A stretch of 64,000 nucleotides of DNA from Stenocarpella maydis. Taxonomy: Eukaryota; Ascomycota; Sordariomycetes; Diaporthales; Diaporthaceae. The translations under genes were made by a program, and so were the position numbers. Where the stretch lies: NCBI GenBank assembly GCA_002270565.1, contig NQMI01000028.1:289211-353210 (forward strand). The letters run 5' to 3'. Below are positions 22,269 through 33,285 of the stretch, in pieces; within the stretch, counting starts at the first letter, position 1; every line of letters starts with the position of its first letter. The notes under the pieces are model-generated. The model did no database searches, was not told where the DNA came from, and saw only the letters and a list, made by a program, of their open reading frames with translations.

Positions 22269-23505
22269 TGTTAAACGGAACCGCTCAGCAAGGAGTTACC
22301 CTAGACTTCATGCAAGGAGTTACCCTAGACTTTATGCAAGGAGTTACCCTAGACTTGCGAGTTAGGCGATTTTCGCTAAGTACGCCCAGTGCATGCGTGA
22401 CGCAAGATGAGTTTGGTGGTCGTGAGTCGATTATTTTGGCCTGCATTTGCACCTTAATCTAGACCTCTGCATTACCCTTATTTCTTACCCAAAAGGTATA
22501 TAACCTAGTGCATTAGATAGCCTGATTTCTGAAGTTTGTATGTACTTAATTTGGGCATTGCTAGGGCTGTGGTTGGCTAGTTGTTTGGAACCAAAGATGG
22601 TGTGTTGGAAGGGCGAATTTTCCGGCATTTGCAAATTTGCACCAGAGCCTACCGCAGCGTGCCCAGGGGTGAGACGACGTCGGAGGGTATATAAGGAGGG
22701 CTTACAGAAGCCCAACTTAATTCAATACAAAGTTGTCCAGACCATTGTCAATCGTCCCAATTCGCCTCAGAGCACCATACTACGACCCTGCCGAAACACA
22801 CACACGCTGAACTGAATGCTATTCTATAGCACAAATTCATCAGAGGTTATGAGCCCGGCTCTAGCAGTCAGCGCCCTGAAACAACATTGAATTTAGGCCT
22901 TAAANTTATTGTTAAACGGAACCGCTCAGCAGGGCGTTGGTACTCCGTGCAAGGAGTTACCCTAGACTTCGTTGTAAGGAGTTACCCTAGACTTTCTAGC
23001 AAGGAGTTACCCTAGACTTGCGAGTCAGGCGATTTTCGCTAAGTACGCCCAGTGCGTGCGTGACGCAAGATGAGTTTGGTGGCCGTGAGTCGATTATTTT
23101 GGCCTGCATTTGCACCTTAATTCAGACCTCTGCATTACCCTTATTTCTTACCCAAAAGGTATATAACTTAGTGCATTAGATAGCCTGATTTCTGAAGTTT
23201 GTATGTACTTAATTTGGGCATTGCTAGGGCTGTGGTTGGCTAGTTGTTTGGAACCAAAGATGGTGTGTTGGAAGGGCGAATTTTCCGGCATTTGCAAATT
23301 TGCACCAGAGCCTACCGCAGCGTGCCCAGGGGTGAGACGACGTCGGAGGGTATATAAGGAGGGCTTACAGAAGCCCAACTTAATTCAATACAAAGTTGTC
23401 CAGACCATTGTCAATCGTCCCAATTCGCCTCAGAGCACCATACTACGACCCTGCCGAAACACACACACGCTGAACTGAATGCTATTCTATAGCACAAATT
23501 CATCA
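22269..23505 (+). mobile_element. Pair of family-A LTRs nested in the gypsy element (interior collapsed)
   Basis: Two directly repeated LTRs, 22269-22842 (574 bp) and 22910-23505 (596 bp), run TGTTAAACGG to CATCA. The 67 bases between them contain the copia priming site and leader start, then an N at 22905. I read this as a copia-type element whose interior is missing from the assembly or deleted. No target duplication is seen at the outer ends (ACTAA left, GACCT right). The two LTRs are very alike over most of their length, so the insertion is younger than the gypsy element around it. Confidence 0.7.
22845..22856 (+). other. Primer-binding site matching the initiator tRNA-Met anticodon arm
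   Basis: GGTTATGAGCCC lies two bases after the 5' LTR end. Its complement GGGCTCATAACC is the conserved anticodon stem-loop of eukaryotic initiator tRNA-Met (CAT anticodon). Drosophila copia and yeast Ty5 prime from such a half-tRNA. Confidence 0.7.
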
Positions 23506-26500
23506 GACCTATAAACTTAATATAGTAGATGGAACTGAAGTATCTTATAGTAATGGAGTTATTAATATAAAGACTAATCCTCTTCTAATTTGAATTTATA
23601 ACTGTATAAAATCACTATTATTTAATATTACTAAGATAGCAAATCATTAGTTAATCTTAGGAATATCTTAGCTAAGGAAGAATAATCCCTAAATTAATTA
23701 GACTATTAGCCAGATCTTTTGGGATAATGCCGTTCCTTAGAAGAAGGTTGCAATTAATGGCAAAGGAAGGAGTTATATTACTAAGGATAGCAAACAAGCG
23801 ATGCACTTAAATGGACCTACGGATACCTTTGGGAGCGAATAGAAGGCCTAACTCTAGGAAGATAGAGAAGGATTAGGCCACTCAAGCGCCTTATAGAAGG
23901 ACTAAAGCTAATTAGGAGATTATTACTCTAATATAACTAGTTAGTATATAATATAGGAAATATAATAATACCTTCTTTACCTAAAAGAAGAAAAAAAAGG
24001 AGATAAGACTAATAGACTGGTATGGGTACCAGAAGACTATTATGAATTTAAGAAAGTATTTTAGGAATGACTTAATATTATATTACTATAATATATGTAA
24101 TGGGATTATAAAATGTTATTAAAACCTGGAATAATACCCCAATTTAAGCCTATTTATAAACTTAATGAAGAATAACTTAAAGCACTTAGGGAATACCTTA
24201 ATAAAAACCTCTAGAAGGGATTCATTAGGCTATTACAATTACTAGCAGAATATCCAATCCTCTTTATACTAAAAAAGAATAGCAAGCTATAACTTTAAAT
24301 TGATTACTAATAATCAAATAATATCATGATTAAGAACTAATACCCTCTCCTGCTTATTAAGGAACTATAAGATTGACTTAGAGGAGCAAAATGGTTCACG
24401 ATACTCAACTTAAAGTATGGATACAACTTTATTTAAATGAAAGAAGGAGAAGAATGAAAGATAGCATTCCGGACGCACTATGGATATTATAAGATAATAG
24501 TTATACCTTTTAGATTAATTAATGCTTCTGCATTATTCTAGGAAATAATCAACTAAGTTCCAAGCAAGTACCTTAATATCTTTATTATTGCCTATTTAGA
24601 TAATATTCTTATCTTCTCAGAAAACCTTAATGATTATAAAAGGTATATAAAAAAGGTTCTCTAAAAACTTTAGGATACTAATCTTCTAGTAAAACCAGAA
24701 AAATATAACTAATATATATAAAAAGTTAATTACCTTGGGTATATGATTGAATTAGGGAAAATCAAGATACAAGAAGGAAAAGTTAAAGCAATTAAGGAAT
24801 AGCCAACCCTTATAAACGTTAAGGATGTTAGAGCATTCCTTAGATATGCTAACTTCTATTGATAATTTATTATACGGTATAGTAATATTATAAAACTATT
24901 AATAGACCTTACTAAAAAGGATTATGCCTTTAGATGGATAGATACCAAACAATAAGCTTTCTAAATACTTAAAGATAAAGTTATAGAAGACCCTATACTT
25001 GAGGAAGCAGACCCAGAAAAGGAATTTAAGATCCATATAGATACCTCGGATGATGCTGCGGGCGGAGAACTTACTTAAAAAGATAACTAAGGAAAGATAT
25101 ATATTATTATAAACTTTAGTAAGAAGTTCAATAAAATAGAGACCCGCTATGCTATACTAGATAAAGAATTTATGGCTATAGTATATGCATTCCAGGAATG
25201 GTAATACTATTTTATAAGAGCTAAAAAATAGATTAAACTCTATATAGATTATAAGAATCTTATGACCTTTATGATAACTAAGACTCTTAATAAATGATAA
25301 ATTAGATATATAGAGTTCTTATTATAATTTGATATTAAGGTTATCTATATAGATGAAGTTAAGAATGTAAGAGCAGATGCACTTAGTTGAAGATCCGATC
25401 ATTAGGACAAGGATTTACCTATAGAATAGATAGTGTTTAAAACCTAAGAAGATAGAAGCCTTATTCTCAACTGCAAACTTGATGCTATAATTAGAGTTAA
25501 CTTTCAAACCAGAAAAACCCTTATTGATCTAAAGGAATAAGATAAGTTGATTATAGAAATACATAAAGTACTGGTATATGGCTACTAAGGTGTTATAGTA
25601 ATAATCAAAAGGATTTAGCAGAATTATTAGATCTCTAACCTTAAGAAAAAGGTTTATGATGTTATTAGCAAATGCAACTCATGCAATAAAAACAAGGCCT
25701 CCAGATATAAACTATATGGACTATTGAAACCCCTGCTAATACCCACGGCTGTATAGTCATCCATTAGCCTGAACTTTATTATTAAGCTACCCCTCTTATA
25801 AGAACCCTTAACTAGAGTATGCTATAATAGTATCCTAGTAGTAGTTTATAGACTGAGCAAGTATGCATATTTCATACTATATAAAGAAGCCAGTACTATA
25901 GAAGAACTTGCATATATGTTCTTGTGAATCATTATAAGTAATTATAGAATGCTATATAAAATCATTTTAGATAGAGATAAGCTCTTTATATTAAACTTTT
26001 GGAAGTTACTAATAAAATAACTTAAAGTAAAGCATAAACTCTTAATAACGGCACATCTATAAATAAATGAATAAATGGAGTGAATTAACTAGATTGTGGA
26101 ATGATACGTCTAATACTATATTAACTAATTATAGGATAATTGGGTTGAACTGCTACTATTAGCACAGTTTGTCTATAATAGTGCAACTACTAGTATAACT
26201 AAATAGTTACCTTTCTTTGCACTTTATAGATATGAATTTCAGGCATACTATGAATTACTGCTAGATGATACCCTAGTGGAATTAGCGGAATAAAAAGTAA
26301 TATAAATTAAATAAATTTAGAAGGATATTTAAGTGGAACTTTCTTTTATATAAGAATAAATGATGAAATATATAAATTAAAAAAAATTAAAGGACTAATT
26401 CTTAAGGAGGGAGATAAGGTCTACCTCCTTCGCTGAAATATTAAAATCAAGCAACCTAGTAAAAAACTTAATTATAAGAAACTTAGCCCCTTTAAAATTT

Positions 26501-27400
26501 TAAGAAAGCTTTCAGATACTAACTATAAACTCTCGCTACCTAAGGGAATGAAACAACACCTAGTCTTTCACATCTTACTCTTGGAACCAGCACCCAGGAA
26601 TGCAGAACTTAAAATATAAATTAAAATACTTAATAAATATAATAAAGAATATAAAGTGGAAAACATTATAGACTTAAGATAGTATTAAGNTAAGGGATAA
26701 TAGAATACCTTATTAAGTGGAAAGGATATAACTCTAGCGAAAATACATAGGAGCCAGCCTAAAACTTAACTTACTATTATAATAAACTCGAAAAGTACTA
26801 TGTATAGACCACTATAAAATAGATCTAGAAATTAGGAATGCGGCCTAAAGACCCTATATATAACGAACTATAATGAACTAATGTTATAATAAAACCATAT
26901 AATGAACCTTAGACTTTGCGGCTGAAATAGGGAAGATAACTAATAAGAGACTAGTTATAATAGGAATGACTAGAAGCTAGTAATTAGTCAACCCCTCGGA
27001 AAAATATACCAACACTAGTTGCCCTATCCAACCAGCAACCTGAATACTGGTTATGCCTAAAACTCACCTAAATGAATACTAGTATCCGTACCCTGCACTC
27101 TAGTAAATACTAGTTATAGAAAAATAAAGATTAGAATGATATAGTATAATTAGTAGACTAGGGATAATTAGAAATTAGGACTAGTTAGATAATAAGTAAA
27201 TAAACTCCATTCCTAATAATAAGAATTAGGTACTAAAATGAGCTACCCACAGGTGCATTTCCTTTACCACCCTTATTATTAGTACTTATAAATTTAGATT
27301 AACTAATACTATTACCTATTAAGGAACTCCAATTAAAAACCCCTACTTTACCCTTGGAATGCAATTATACCTCCTGCGCTATTATCCCACCAGCCTCCTT
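23506..27400 (+). pseudogene. Gypsy pol remnant (protease, reverse transcriptase, RNase H, integrase)
   Basis: A decayed protease end (VDGTEVSYSNGVINIK) is followed by RT around 24150-24700, where KYGYNFI, then RTHYGYYKIIVIPFRLINA and AYLDNILIFSE with the DD-type catalytic pair (here LDN) are readable. RNase H follows at about 24900-25350 (IHIDTSDDAAGG, ETRYAILDKEFMAIVYAF, ADAL). The integrase zinc-binding Cys pair (CNSCNKNKASRYK) and core follow at 25650-26200. Many stops replace Trp (for example before MKEGEE) and Gln. An N at 26690 disrupts the later part. The frame cannot be expressed. Confidence 0.85.
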
Positions 27401-27968
27401 AATGGAACTTTAGCGAATGACCTTAGCGGACTACTCGGTAATCTGCCTCCACTCTACTTCAGCCTCCTCTATTTTTATATGCTCTAACTCCTTTACCCGC
27501 GAAAGATCATAATGTATTACATGCTTCTACTTCTCCAACCAAACATAATCCTATTCGATTAGATGAGCCAGCTTAAGGTATATGGCCTCCATTTTATTAT
27601 AAAGCTTCTAGCGCTACTTTATAATATTTTAAAGCTCGGCAATAGATGGACTAAGTATATTGCATCCCGAAAGGTTCTAGCGAATACACTCGTAATAATA
27701 ACTGAAGTGTTGCTTAGAGGCTTAATAACTCTCCCCAAGCCCCCGAGACTCGCAAGAGGAACACGCTGGTATGTTGATATAGTTCGCTATAATAATCTAT
27801 AGTAGGGTGTAGTGGTTTGCAGTTAACTTTAGGATAATGGGTTTCTAAATGCGAGATTTAATAACCCTACCTAATATAATGAATTAGAAAGGAGTAAATA
27901 AGAATGGAGATAAGTGAAAATAACTTACAAAATACTTTTGAGGATAAAAGAAGTAAAGAGGGAGATAG

Positions 27969-28431
27969 TATTATAAGCTGATATATGTTGGCGGCTAACT
28001 ATCGCAGAAGATAACCCTGTAGGATGGAAAGTAGCCCCTGAAAAGAACGCCCTACCTAATCTAATTAGTGATACTACCTTATTAAGGTTAGGGTTAGGGA
28101 CCTATTACGGCTTCAGTTGATTAGAATGAAGCCCATAAAGTCAGAAGGGCGGCTTCAGTTAATTAGGGCGAAGCTAGCAAAGCCATTACTAATTATAAAT
28201 GAAGAGTCAGAATATATATATGGATATGGTTATCACTATAGTAGATAGCTTTTGATAAGAACAGACTCTTTAGTTATTAATCTAAGTATTTAATCCTAGT
28301 ATTAGATAGCCTTATAGCTAGTGATTATTGTTAGTCAATAATATTACTTAATAACCGCCTAATAATGTATTCTAAATATAAACCCTTGATCTTTCAGGTT
28401 TAACGTACTTGGAAACCCTTTGATCATTACA
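27969..28431 (+). repeat. LTR family B, 3' LTR of the gypsy element
   Basis: 463 bp, begins TATTATAAGC (decayed TGTTATGAGC) and ends TGATCATTACA, followed by target duplication TCTAG at 28432-28436. Holds TTAGGGTTAGGG at 28088-28099. Confidence 0.85.
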
Positions 28432-28436
28432 TCTAG

Positions 28437-29177
28437 GTGTATGATTGGTTGCTTATTAGCCCTATATAGGGTATTCCTTAAGAGGTAACCCTTAGCATTA
28501 TAGTGGCGAAGGCTACTAAAGATACTGAAATCCATAGAGGGCACATATAGTGCCTCCTTTAGAACTAAATGCTTGGTCTTAGCTGGGCTTTCAGGGCTAA
28601 TTACCTGAAATATAGCAGTGCCTCTACCTGAGGGGTATACCCTACCCCTACCTGTTTGCAGGTACCTAAAATCGCCGGTTGTCACTAAATTAGTGAATAA
28701 AGAACGGCTATTTACTATATGTACTATAGAACCAGTATCATATAGCAGGGCAGTAGGCCTGTTAGGCCTAGAAGGCTTAGGGCCCTTCTTGGGGGGCCCT
28801 TTTGATCGTGAACCCCTATAGCAGAGCTTACAGGGGCTTTCTGAGGCTATAGACGAGCTGTCTGAATCACTAGCCTCATCACCTAAAGAATAGCTCTTGC
28901 TAGGAGCTGATTCTTCATCCTTATAGGCTGAATAGCCTAAAGCACAGGCGTAGTCCCCTGAATTTTCAGGGGGCTTCCCACTGGGCGATTTAGGCTCTGT
29001 GGATTTTTTCTTGCCACTAGAGCCCCTGGATCCCTTATAAGGCTTATTTTCTTCAGCCTTTTTAGGGTCCTGCCCTCTGTTTCCAGTCTTTTTAGGCCTT
29101 TTGGAGCCTGAAGACTGATTTTTAGGCCCCTGAGGGCCTAAAGGAGGTTTCTGTTCCCCCTTAGCAACCTGATAGGA
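28437..29177 (-). pseudogene. Copia-type gag-pol piece with zinc-knuckle-like CxxC and protease motif, open frame
   Basis: The minus-strand frame has no stop for about 245 codons. It starts at an N with SYQVAKGEQ, passes a Lys/Pro-rich linker and an acidic Ser run, a CKLC pair at 28821-28832, then LLYDTGSIVHIVN, which holds an aspartic-protease DTGS motif at 28728-28739. It ends in the pre-integrase phrase LKEALYVPSMDF at the gypsy insertion. It has no start of its own because it is the middle of a polyprotein. Unlike the gypsy element inserted into it, it shows almost no RIP damage. Confidence 0.7.
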
Positions 29178-29178
29178 N

Positions 29179-30780
29179 TATAGCAGGGCAGTAGGCCTGT
29201 TAGGCCTAGAAGGCTTAGGGCCCTTCTTGGGGGGCCCTTTTGATCGTGAACCCCTATAGCAGAGCTTACAGGGGCTTTCTGAGGCTATAGACGAGCTGTC
29301 TGAATCACTAGCCTCATCACCTAAAGAATAGCTCTTGCTAGGAGCTGATTCTTCATCCTTATAGGCTGAATAGCCTAAAGCATAGGTATAGTCCCCTGAA
29401 TTTTTAGGGGGCTTCCTATTGGGCGGTTTAGGCTCTATAGATTTTTTCTTATCACTAGAGCCCCTGGATCCCCTATTAGGCTTATTTTCTTTAGCCTTTT
29501 TAGGGTCCTGCCCTCTATTTCCAGTCTTTTTAGGCCTTTTAAAGCCTGAAGACTGATTTTTAGGCCCCTGAGGGCCTGAAGGAGGTTTCTATTCCCCCTT
29601 AGCAACCTAATAGGATGCTAAAGATAGATTTCTAGTTTCTTCTAGTATATCCGCTATAAGAAACTATAGGTTTAGCCTATCAGTAGGCTGGCCTGTAGCT
29701 TTTAGCATACGGATAGTTCCTCTAAGCCGCTCTGCCCACTATAGAAATGCTCTTTCCAAGGAGCCTAGGTACTGATTTATCAGGTTAGTTGGCTCTATTT
29801 AGGCCCTAGCAAGGTATAGCCTAGAGATTGGGCTATTAAACTGAGCGTTAAATTCCGCTAGGTTTGTACCAGAAGTATATTTTAGGGAGTGAAATTCCCT
29901 ATATAGTGAATCTCTCTATAAACCCATAGAATGAGAATACTAGTCCTTTAGTAGCTTATAGGCTTCTATAGGGCCTGAGATCCAAGTAATAGCAGCCTGT
30001 GGGCTTGAAGATAGGCTATCTCTTAAGAGCATTAAGAGAATAGCCTGATCACTATTACTTAGGCTATTAGCTATAGAAGGGTCTGTGAGAAATTAGCTGT
30101 ACCCTATGGCTCGTAGTATAATAGTAAACGCTTGCTTCCACTAGTTGAAATTTTCAGGGCCTTTTAGGCGATACATCTTTGGGAAGGTATATACCTTCTT
30201 AGAGAGCTCCTTACTAAAATTGGAACTAAATCCAGTGGGTTCTGGCTGCCTTCCAGGGCCCATAGGCCTCTGATCAGAGCCCGTAGGCCCCTGATCAGGG
30301 CCCGTAGGCCCTGTAGAAGGACTTTCGACATCCATAGGCTCCGAGGGGGCCGTCTGGAGCACTTGAGGCGCTGGAGGCGCTGGAGGCGCCGGCTGGGGCG
30401 CCTGCTGGGCTACTAGGGCCGATAGGCCCTGAATAGCAGTAGCTAATTCCCCTAGCGTACCTTGAAGGGTATTGCTAGTGGCTACTTGCTGAGCTAATAG
30501 CTCTTGTACAGACTCTAAACGGGTGTTTAGGTCTAAAATCTGCTGATTTTGCAGATCTAGGCGCTCTGCTAGAGCCCTATTCCCCCGGGAATTAGGGGTA
30601 GTCCCCTCTGCAGGGGCACTAGAAGCCATATTGGCTGTTGAGGAAGACTAAATACACCTAGAGAATAGGTATATAAGGGGCAGAATATTGCTAGAAAGTG
30701 TGATTCGTAGCAACCCAATAGTATAGTCGTATATTTCCTCAGTGCCTATTCCGTAGAAATCCTAGGCGTGACCCTCTGAC
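29179..30780 (-). mobile_element. Second copia gag-pol segment, moderately RIP-damaged
   Basis: After the N at 29178 the sequence from 28741 onward is repeated (29179-29618) with C-to-T type changes such as CAG to TAG near 29612. It then continues into gag, ending with the gag start at 30629 and about 150 bases of leader. It is either a different copy of the element or the other arm of an unmerged assembly join. Confidence 0.65.
30141..30629 (-). pseudogene. Copia gag, truncated by a RIP-type stop
   Basis: 162 residues starting MASSAPAEGTTPNSRGNRAL, with a coiled coil at about 20-75 and a Pro/Ala/Gln spacer. It ends ENFN-stop, where the two sister copies read ENFDQWKQAF. GAC to AAC and CAG to TAG explain the change. 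It also has an extra GPTGSDQR-like unit in the spacer, so it is a separate allele or copy. Confidence 0.75.
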
Positions 30781-30781
30781 N

Positions 30782-31353
30782 AGAATAGCCTGATCACTAT
30801 CACTTAGGCTATTAGCTATAGAAGGGTCTGCGAGAAATTGGCTGTACCCTATAGCCCGTAGCATAATAGCAAACGCTTGCTTCCACTGGTCGAAATTTTC
30901 AGGGCCTTTTAGGCGATACGTCTCTGGGAAGGTATATACCTTCTTAGAGAGCTCCTTACTAAAATCGGAACTAAATCCAGTGGGTTCTGGCTGCCTTCCA
31001 GGGCCCATAGGCCCCTGATCAGGGCCCGTAGGCCCTGTAGAAGGACTTTCGACATCCATAGGCTCCGAGGGAGCCGTCTGGGGCACTTGAGGCGCTGGAG
31101 GCGCCGGAGGCGCAGGCTGGGGCGCCTGCTGGGCTACTAGGGCCGATAGGCCCTGAATAGCAGTAGCTAATTCCCCTAGCGTACCTTGAAGGGTATTGCT
31201 AGTGGCTACTTGCTGAGCTAATAGCTCTTGTACAGACTCTAAACGGGTGTTTAGGTCTAAAATCTGCTGATTTTGCAGATCTAGGCGCTCTGCTAGAGCC
31301 CTATTCCCCCGGGAATTAGGGGTAGTCCCCTCTGCAGGGGCACTAGAAGCCAT
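30782..31353 (-). CDS. Copia gag, intact N-terminal part (cut by N)
   Basis: Open from ATG 31353 to the N at 30781. Same protein as the copy at 31494-32065 over the shared length: coiled coil, Pro/Ala linker, FSSDFSKELSKKVYTFPE, then the gag domain start WKQAFAIMLRAIGYSQFL. In Ty1/copia elements this gag forms the particle shell. The rest lies beyond the N. It may be an assembly duplicate of its neighbour. Confidence 0.65.
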
Positions 31354-31493
31354 ATTGGCTGTTGAGGAAGACTAAATACACCTAGAGAATAGGTATATAA
31401 GGGGCAGAATATTGCTAGAAAGTGTGATTCGTAGCAACCCAATAGTATAGTCGTATATTTCCTCAGTGCCTATTCCGTAGAAATCCTAGGCGN

Positions 31494-32065
31494 AGAATAG
31501 CCTGATCACTATCACTTAGGCTATTAGCTATAGAAGGGTCTGCGAGAAATTGGCTGTACCCTATAGCCCGTAGCATAATAGCAAACGCTTGCTTCCACTG
31601 GTCGAAATTTTCAGGGCCTTTTAGGCGATACGTCTCTGGGAAGGTATATACCTTCTTAGAGAGCTCCTTACTAAAATCGGAACTAAATCCAGTGGGTTCT
31701 GGCTGCCTTCCAGGGCCCATAGGCCCCTGATCAGGGCCCGTAGGCCCTGTAGAAGGACTTTCGACATCCATAGGCTCCGAGGGAGCCGTCTGGGGCACTT
31801 GAGGCGCTGGAGGCGCTGGAGGCGCCGGCTGGGGCGCCTGCTGGGCTACTAGGGCCGATAGGCCCTGAATAGCAGTAGCTAATTCCCCTAGCGTACCTTG
31901 AAGGGTATTGCTAGTGGCTACTTGCTGAGCTAATAGCTCTTGTACAGACTCTAAACGGGTGTTTAGGTCTAAAATCTGCTGATTTTGCAGATCTAGGCGC
32001 TCTGCTAGAGCCCTATTCCCCCGGGAATTAGGGGTAGTCCCCTCTGCAGGGGCACTAGAAGCCAT
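31494..32065 (-). CDS. Copia gag, intact N-terminal part nearest the 5' LTR
   Basis: Starts ATG 32065, about 450 bases after the 5' LTR end, which fits a copia leader. Open until the N at 31493. Differs from the copy at 30782-31353 by a few bases, for example in the GGC/GGA Ala-Pro repeat. The absence of stops in a RIP-rich block suggests a recent or RIP-escaped copy. Confidence 0.7.
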
Positions 32066-32281
32066 ATTGGCTGTTGAGGAAGACTAAATACACCTAGAGA
32101 ATAGGTATATAAGGGGCAGAATATTGCTAGAAAGTGTGATTCGTAGCAACCCAATAGTATAGTCGTATATTTCCTCAGTGCCTATTCCGTAGAAATCCTA
32201 GGCGTGACCCTCTGACCTGTAGTCTCTCAAGTGAAACTTTCCCTCGTACAAAATGCTAGCGTTGGAGCTGCAATTGTGAGA

Positions 32282-32342
32282 AATGGTGTCCGTGGCACAA
32301 TGTGCGCTGAGGGTCGTGGGTTCAAATCACCCAGCGAGCAAC
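32282..32342 (+). other. tRNA-like segment with B-box match, not a functional tRNA
   Basis: GTCCGTGGCACAATG resembles a tRNA A box and GGTTCAAATCA is a good B box, but only about 14 bases separate them, so the anticodon arm is missing. A TGGGT/ACCCA stem closes the B-box loop. It is probably a tRNA-derived fragment, as in the head of a SINE, captured in the leader. Confidence 0.35.
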
Positions 32343-32501
32343 TTTTGCTCTTTTTGCAGTTGTTTCTGAGCGTTGCAGGCCCAAACCAGCGATGTTTTGG
32401 CTGGTCCGCTAATCAGTGCAAATAGCGCTGTAGCGTACAGATAGGTAGGCTTGTTTAAGGCCTAAATTCAATGTTGTTTCAGGGCGCTGACTGCTAGAGC
32501 C

Positions 32502-32513
32502 GGGCTCATAACC
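32502..32513 (-). other. Primer-binding site (initiator tRNA-Met anticodon arm)
   Basis: On the plus strand GGGCTCATAACC lies two bases from the LTR end at 32516. On the sense (minus) strand it is complementary to the initiator tRNA-Met anticodon stem-loop. Same placement as at 22845-22856. Confidence 0.7.
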
Positions 32514-32515
32514 TC

Positions 32516-33114
32516 TGATGAATTTGTGCTATAGAATAGCATTCAGTTCAGCGTGTGTGTGTTTCGGCAGGGTCGCAGTATGGTGCTCTGAGGCGAATTG
32601 GGACGATTGACAATGGTCTGGACAACTTTGTATTGAATTAAGTTGGGCTTCTGTAAGCCCTCCTTATATACCCTCCGACGTCGTCTCACCCCTGGGCACG
32701 CTGCGGTCGGCTCTGGTGCAAATTTGCAAATGCCGGAAAATTCGCCCTTCCAACACACCATCTTTGGTTCCAAGCAGCCAGCCAACCATAGCCCTAGCAA
32801 TGCCCAAATTAAGTACATACAAACTTCAGAAATCAGGCTATCCAATGCACTAAGTCATATACTTTTTGGGTAAGAAATAAGGGTAATGCAGAGGTCTGAA
32901 TTAAGGTGCAAATGCAGGCCAAAATAATCGACTCACGGCCACCAAACTCATCTTGCGTCACGCACGCACTGGGCGTACTTAGCGAAAATCGCCTGACTCG
33001 CAAGAAGTCTAGGGTAACTCCTTGCTAGGAAGTCTAGGGTAACTCCTTACAACGAAGTCTAGGGTAACTCCTTGCACGGAGTACCAACGCCCTGCTGAGC
33101 GGTTCCGTTTAACA
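32516..33114 (-). mobile_element. LTR family A, 5' LTR of the copia element
   Basis: 599 bp with TG...CA ends. Minus-strand sense is supported by the TATATAAGG box near 32663-32671 and by the priming site and gag that follow. The upstream part (33004-33080) carries three units of a 24-base repeat. Confidence 0.8.
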
Positions 33115-33285
33115 ATAGTTTTCTTAGCTTTCGGACTATGAGACTTTATAACTCTGGTTAATATTATGAATTAAAAAGGCATAATAATAAGTATGAATAA
33201 TTAAAAGTAACTTATAAAGTACTTTTAAGGATAAATGAAGTAAGAAGGGAGATAGTATTATAAGCTAATATAATAGCACCTTATA
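33115..33285 (+). mobile_element. Gypsy 3'-end remnant
   Basis: Parallels the stretch before family-B 3' LTRs, ending GATAGTATTATAAGCTAATAT, where a 3' LTR would start, and is then cut by an inverted LTR. Confidence 0.5.

Larger units (their letters stand above)
19723..28431 (+). mobile_element. Complete gypsy-type LTR retrotransposon, RIP-inactivated, with a nested family-A insertion
   Basis: Order: 5' LTR 19723-20185, gag remnant from ATG 20254, a nested family-A LTR pair at 22269-23505, protease-RT-RNase H-integrase remnants 23506-27000, a 3' non-coding stretch and 3' LTR 27969-28431. Both LTRs are 463 bp. The protease-RT-RNase H-integrase order places it in Ty3/gypsy. The 5-bp duplication TCTAG flanks it exactly. 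It sits inside copia pol, so it arrived after that element. Reading frames are riddled with stops. Confidence 0.88.
32066..32515 (-). other. Copia 5' leader with tRNA-derived segment
   Basis: Non-coding leader between the gag ATG and the 5' LTR on the minus strand. It begins with the tRNA-Met priming site and carries a plus-strand tRNA-like segment near 32282-32342. A TATATAAGG box occurs at about 32106. Confidence 0.6.

Noticed and set aside
22290..22357. CRISPR-like direct repeats
   Set aside because: The tandem units have no unique spacers, occur in LTRs and only three times each; the genome is eukaryotic.
32282..32342. Functional tRNA gene
   Set aside because: Anticodon arm is absent and the acceptor stem does not pair well.
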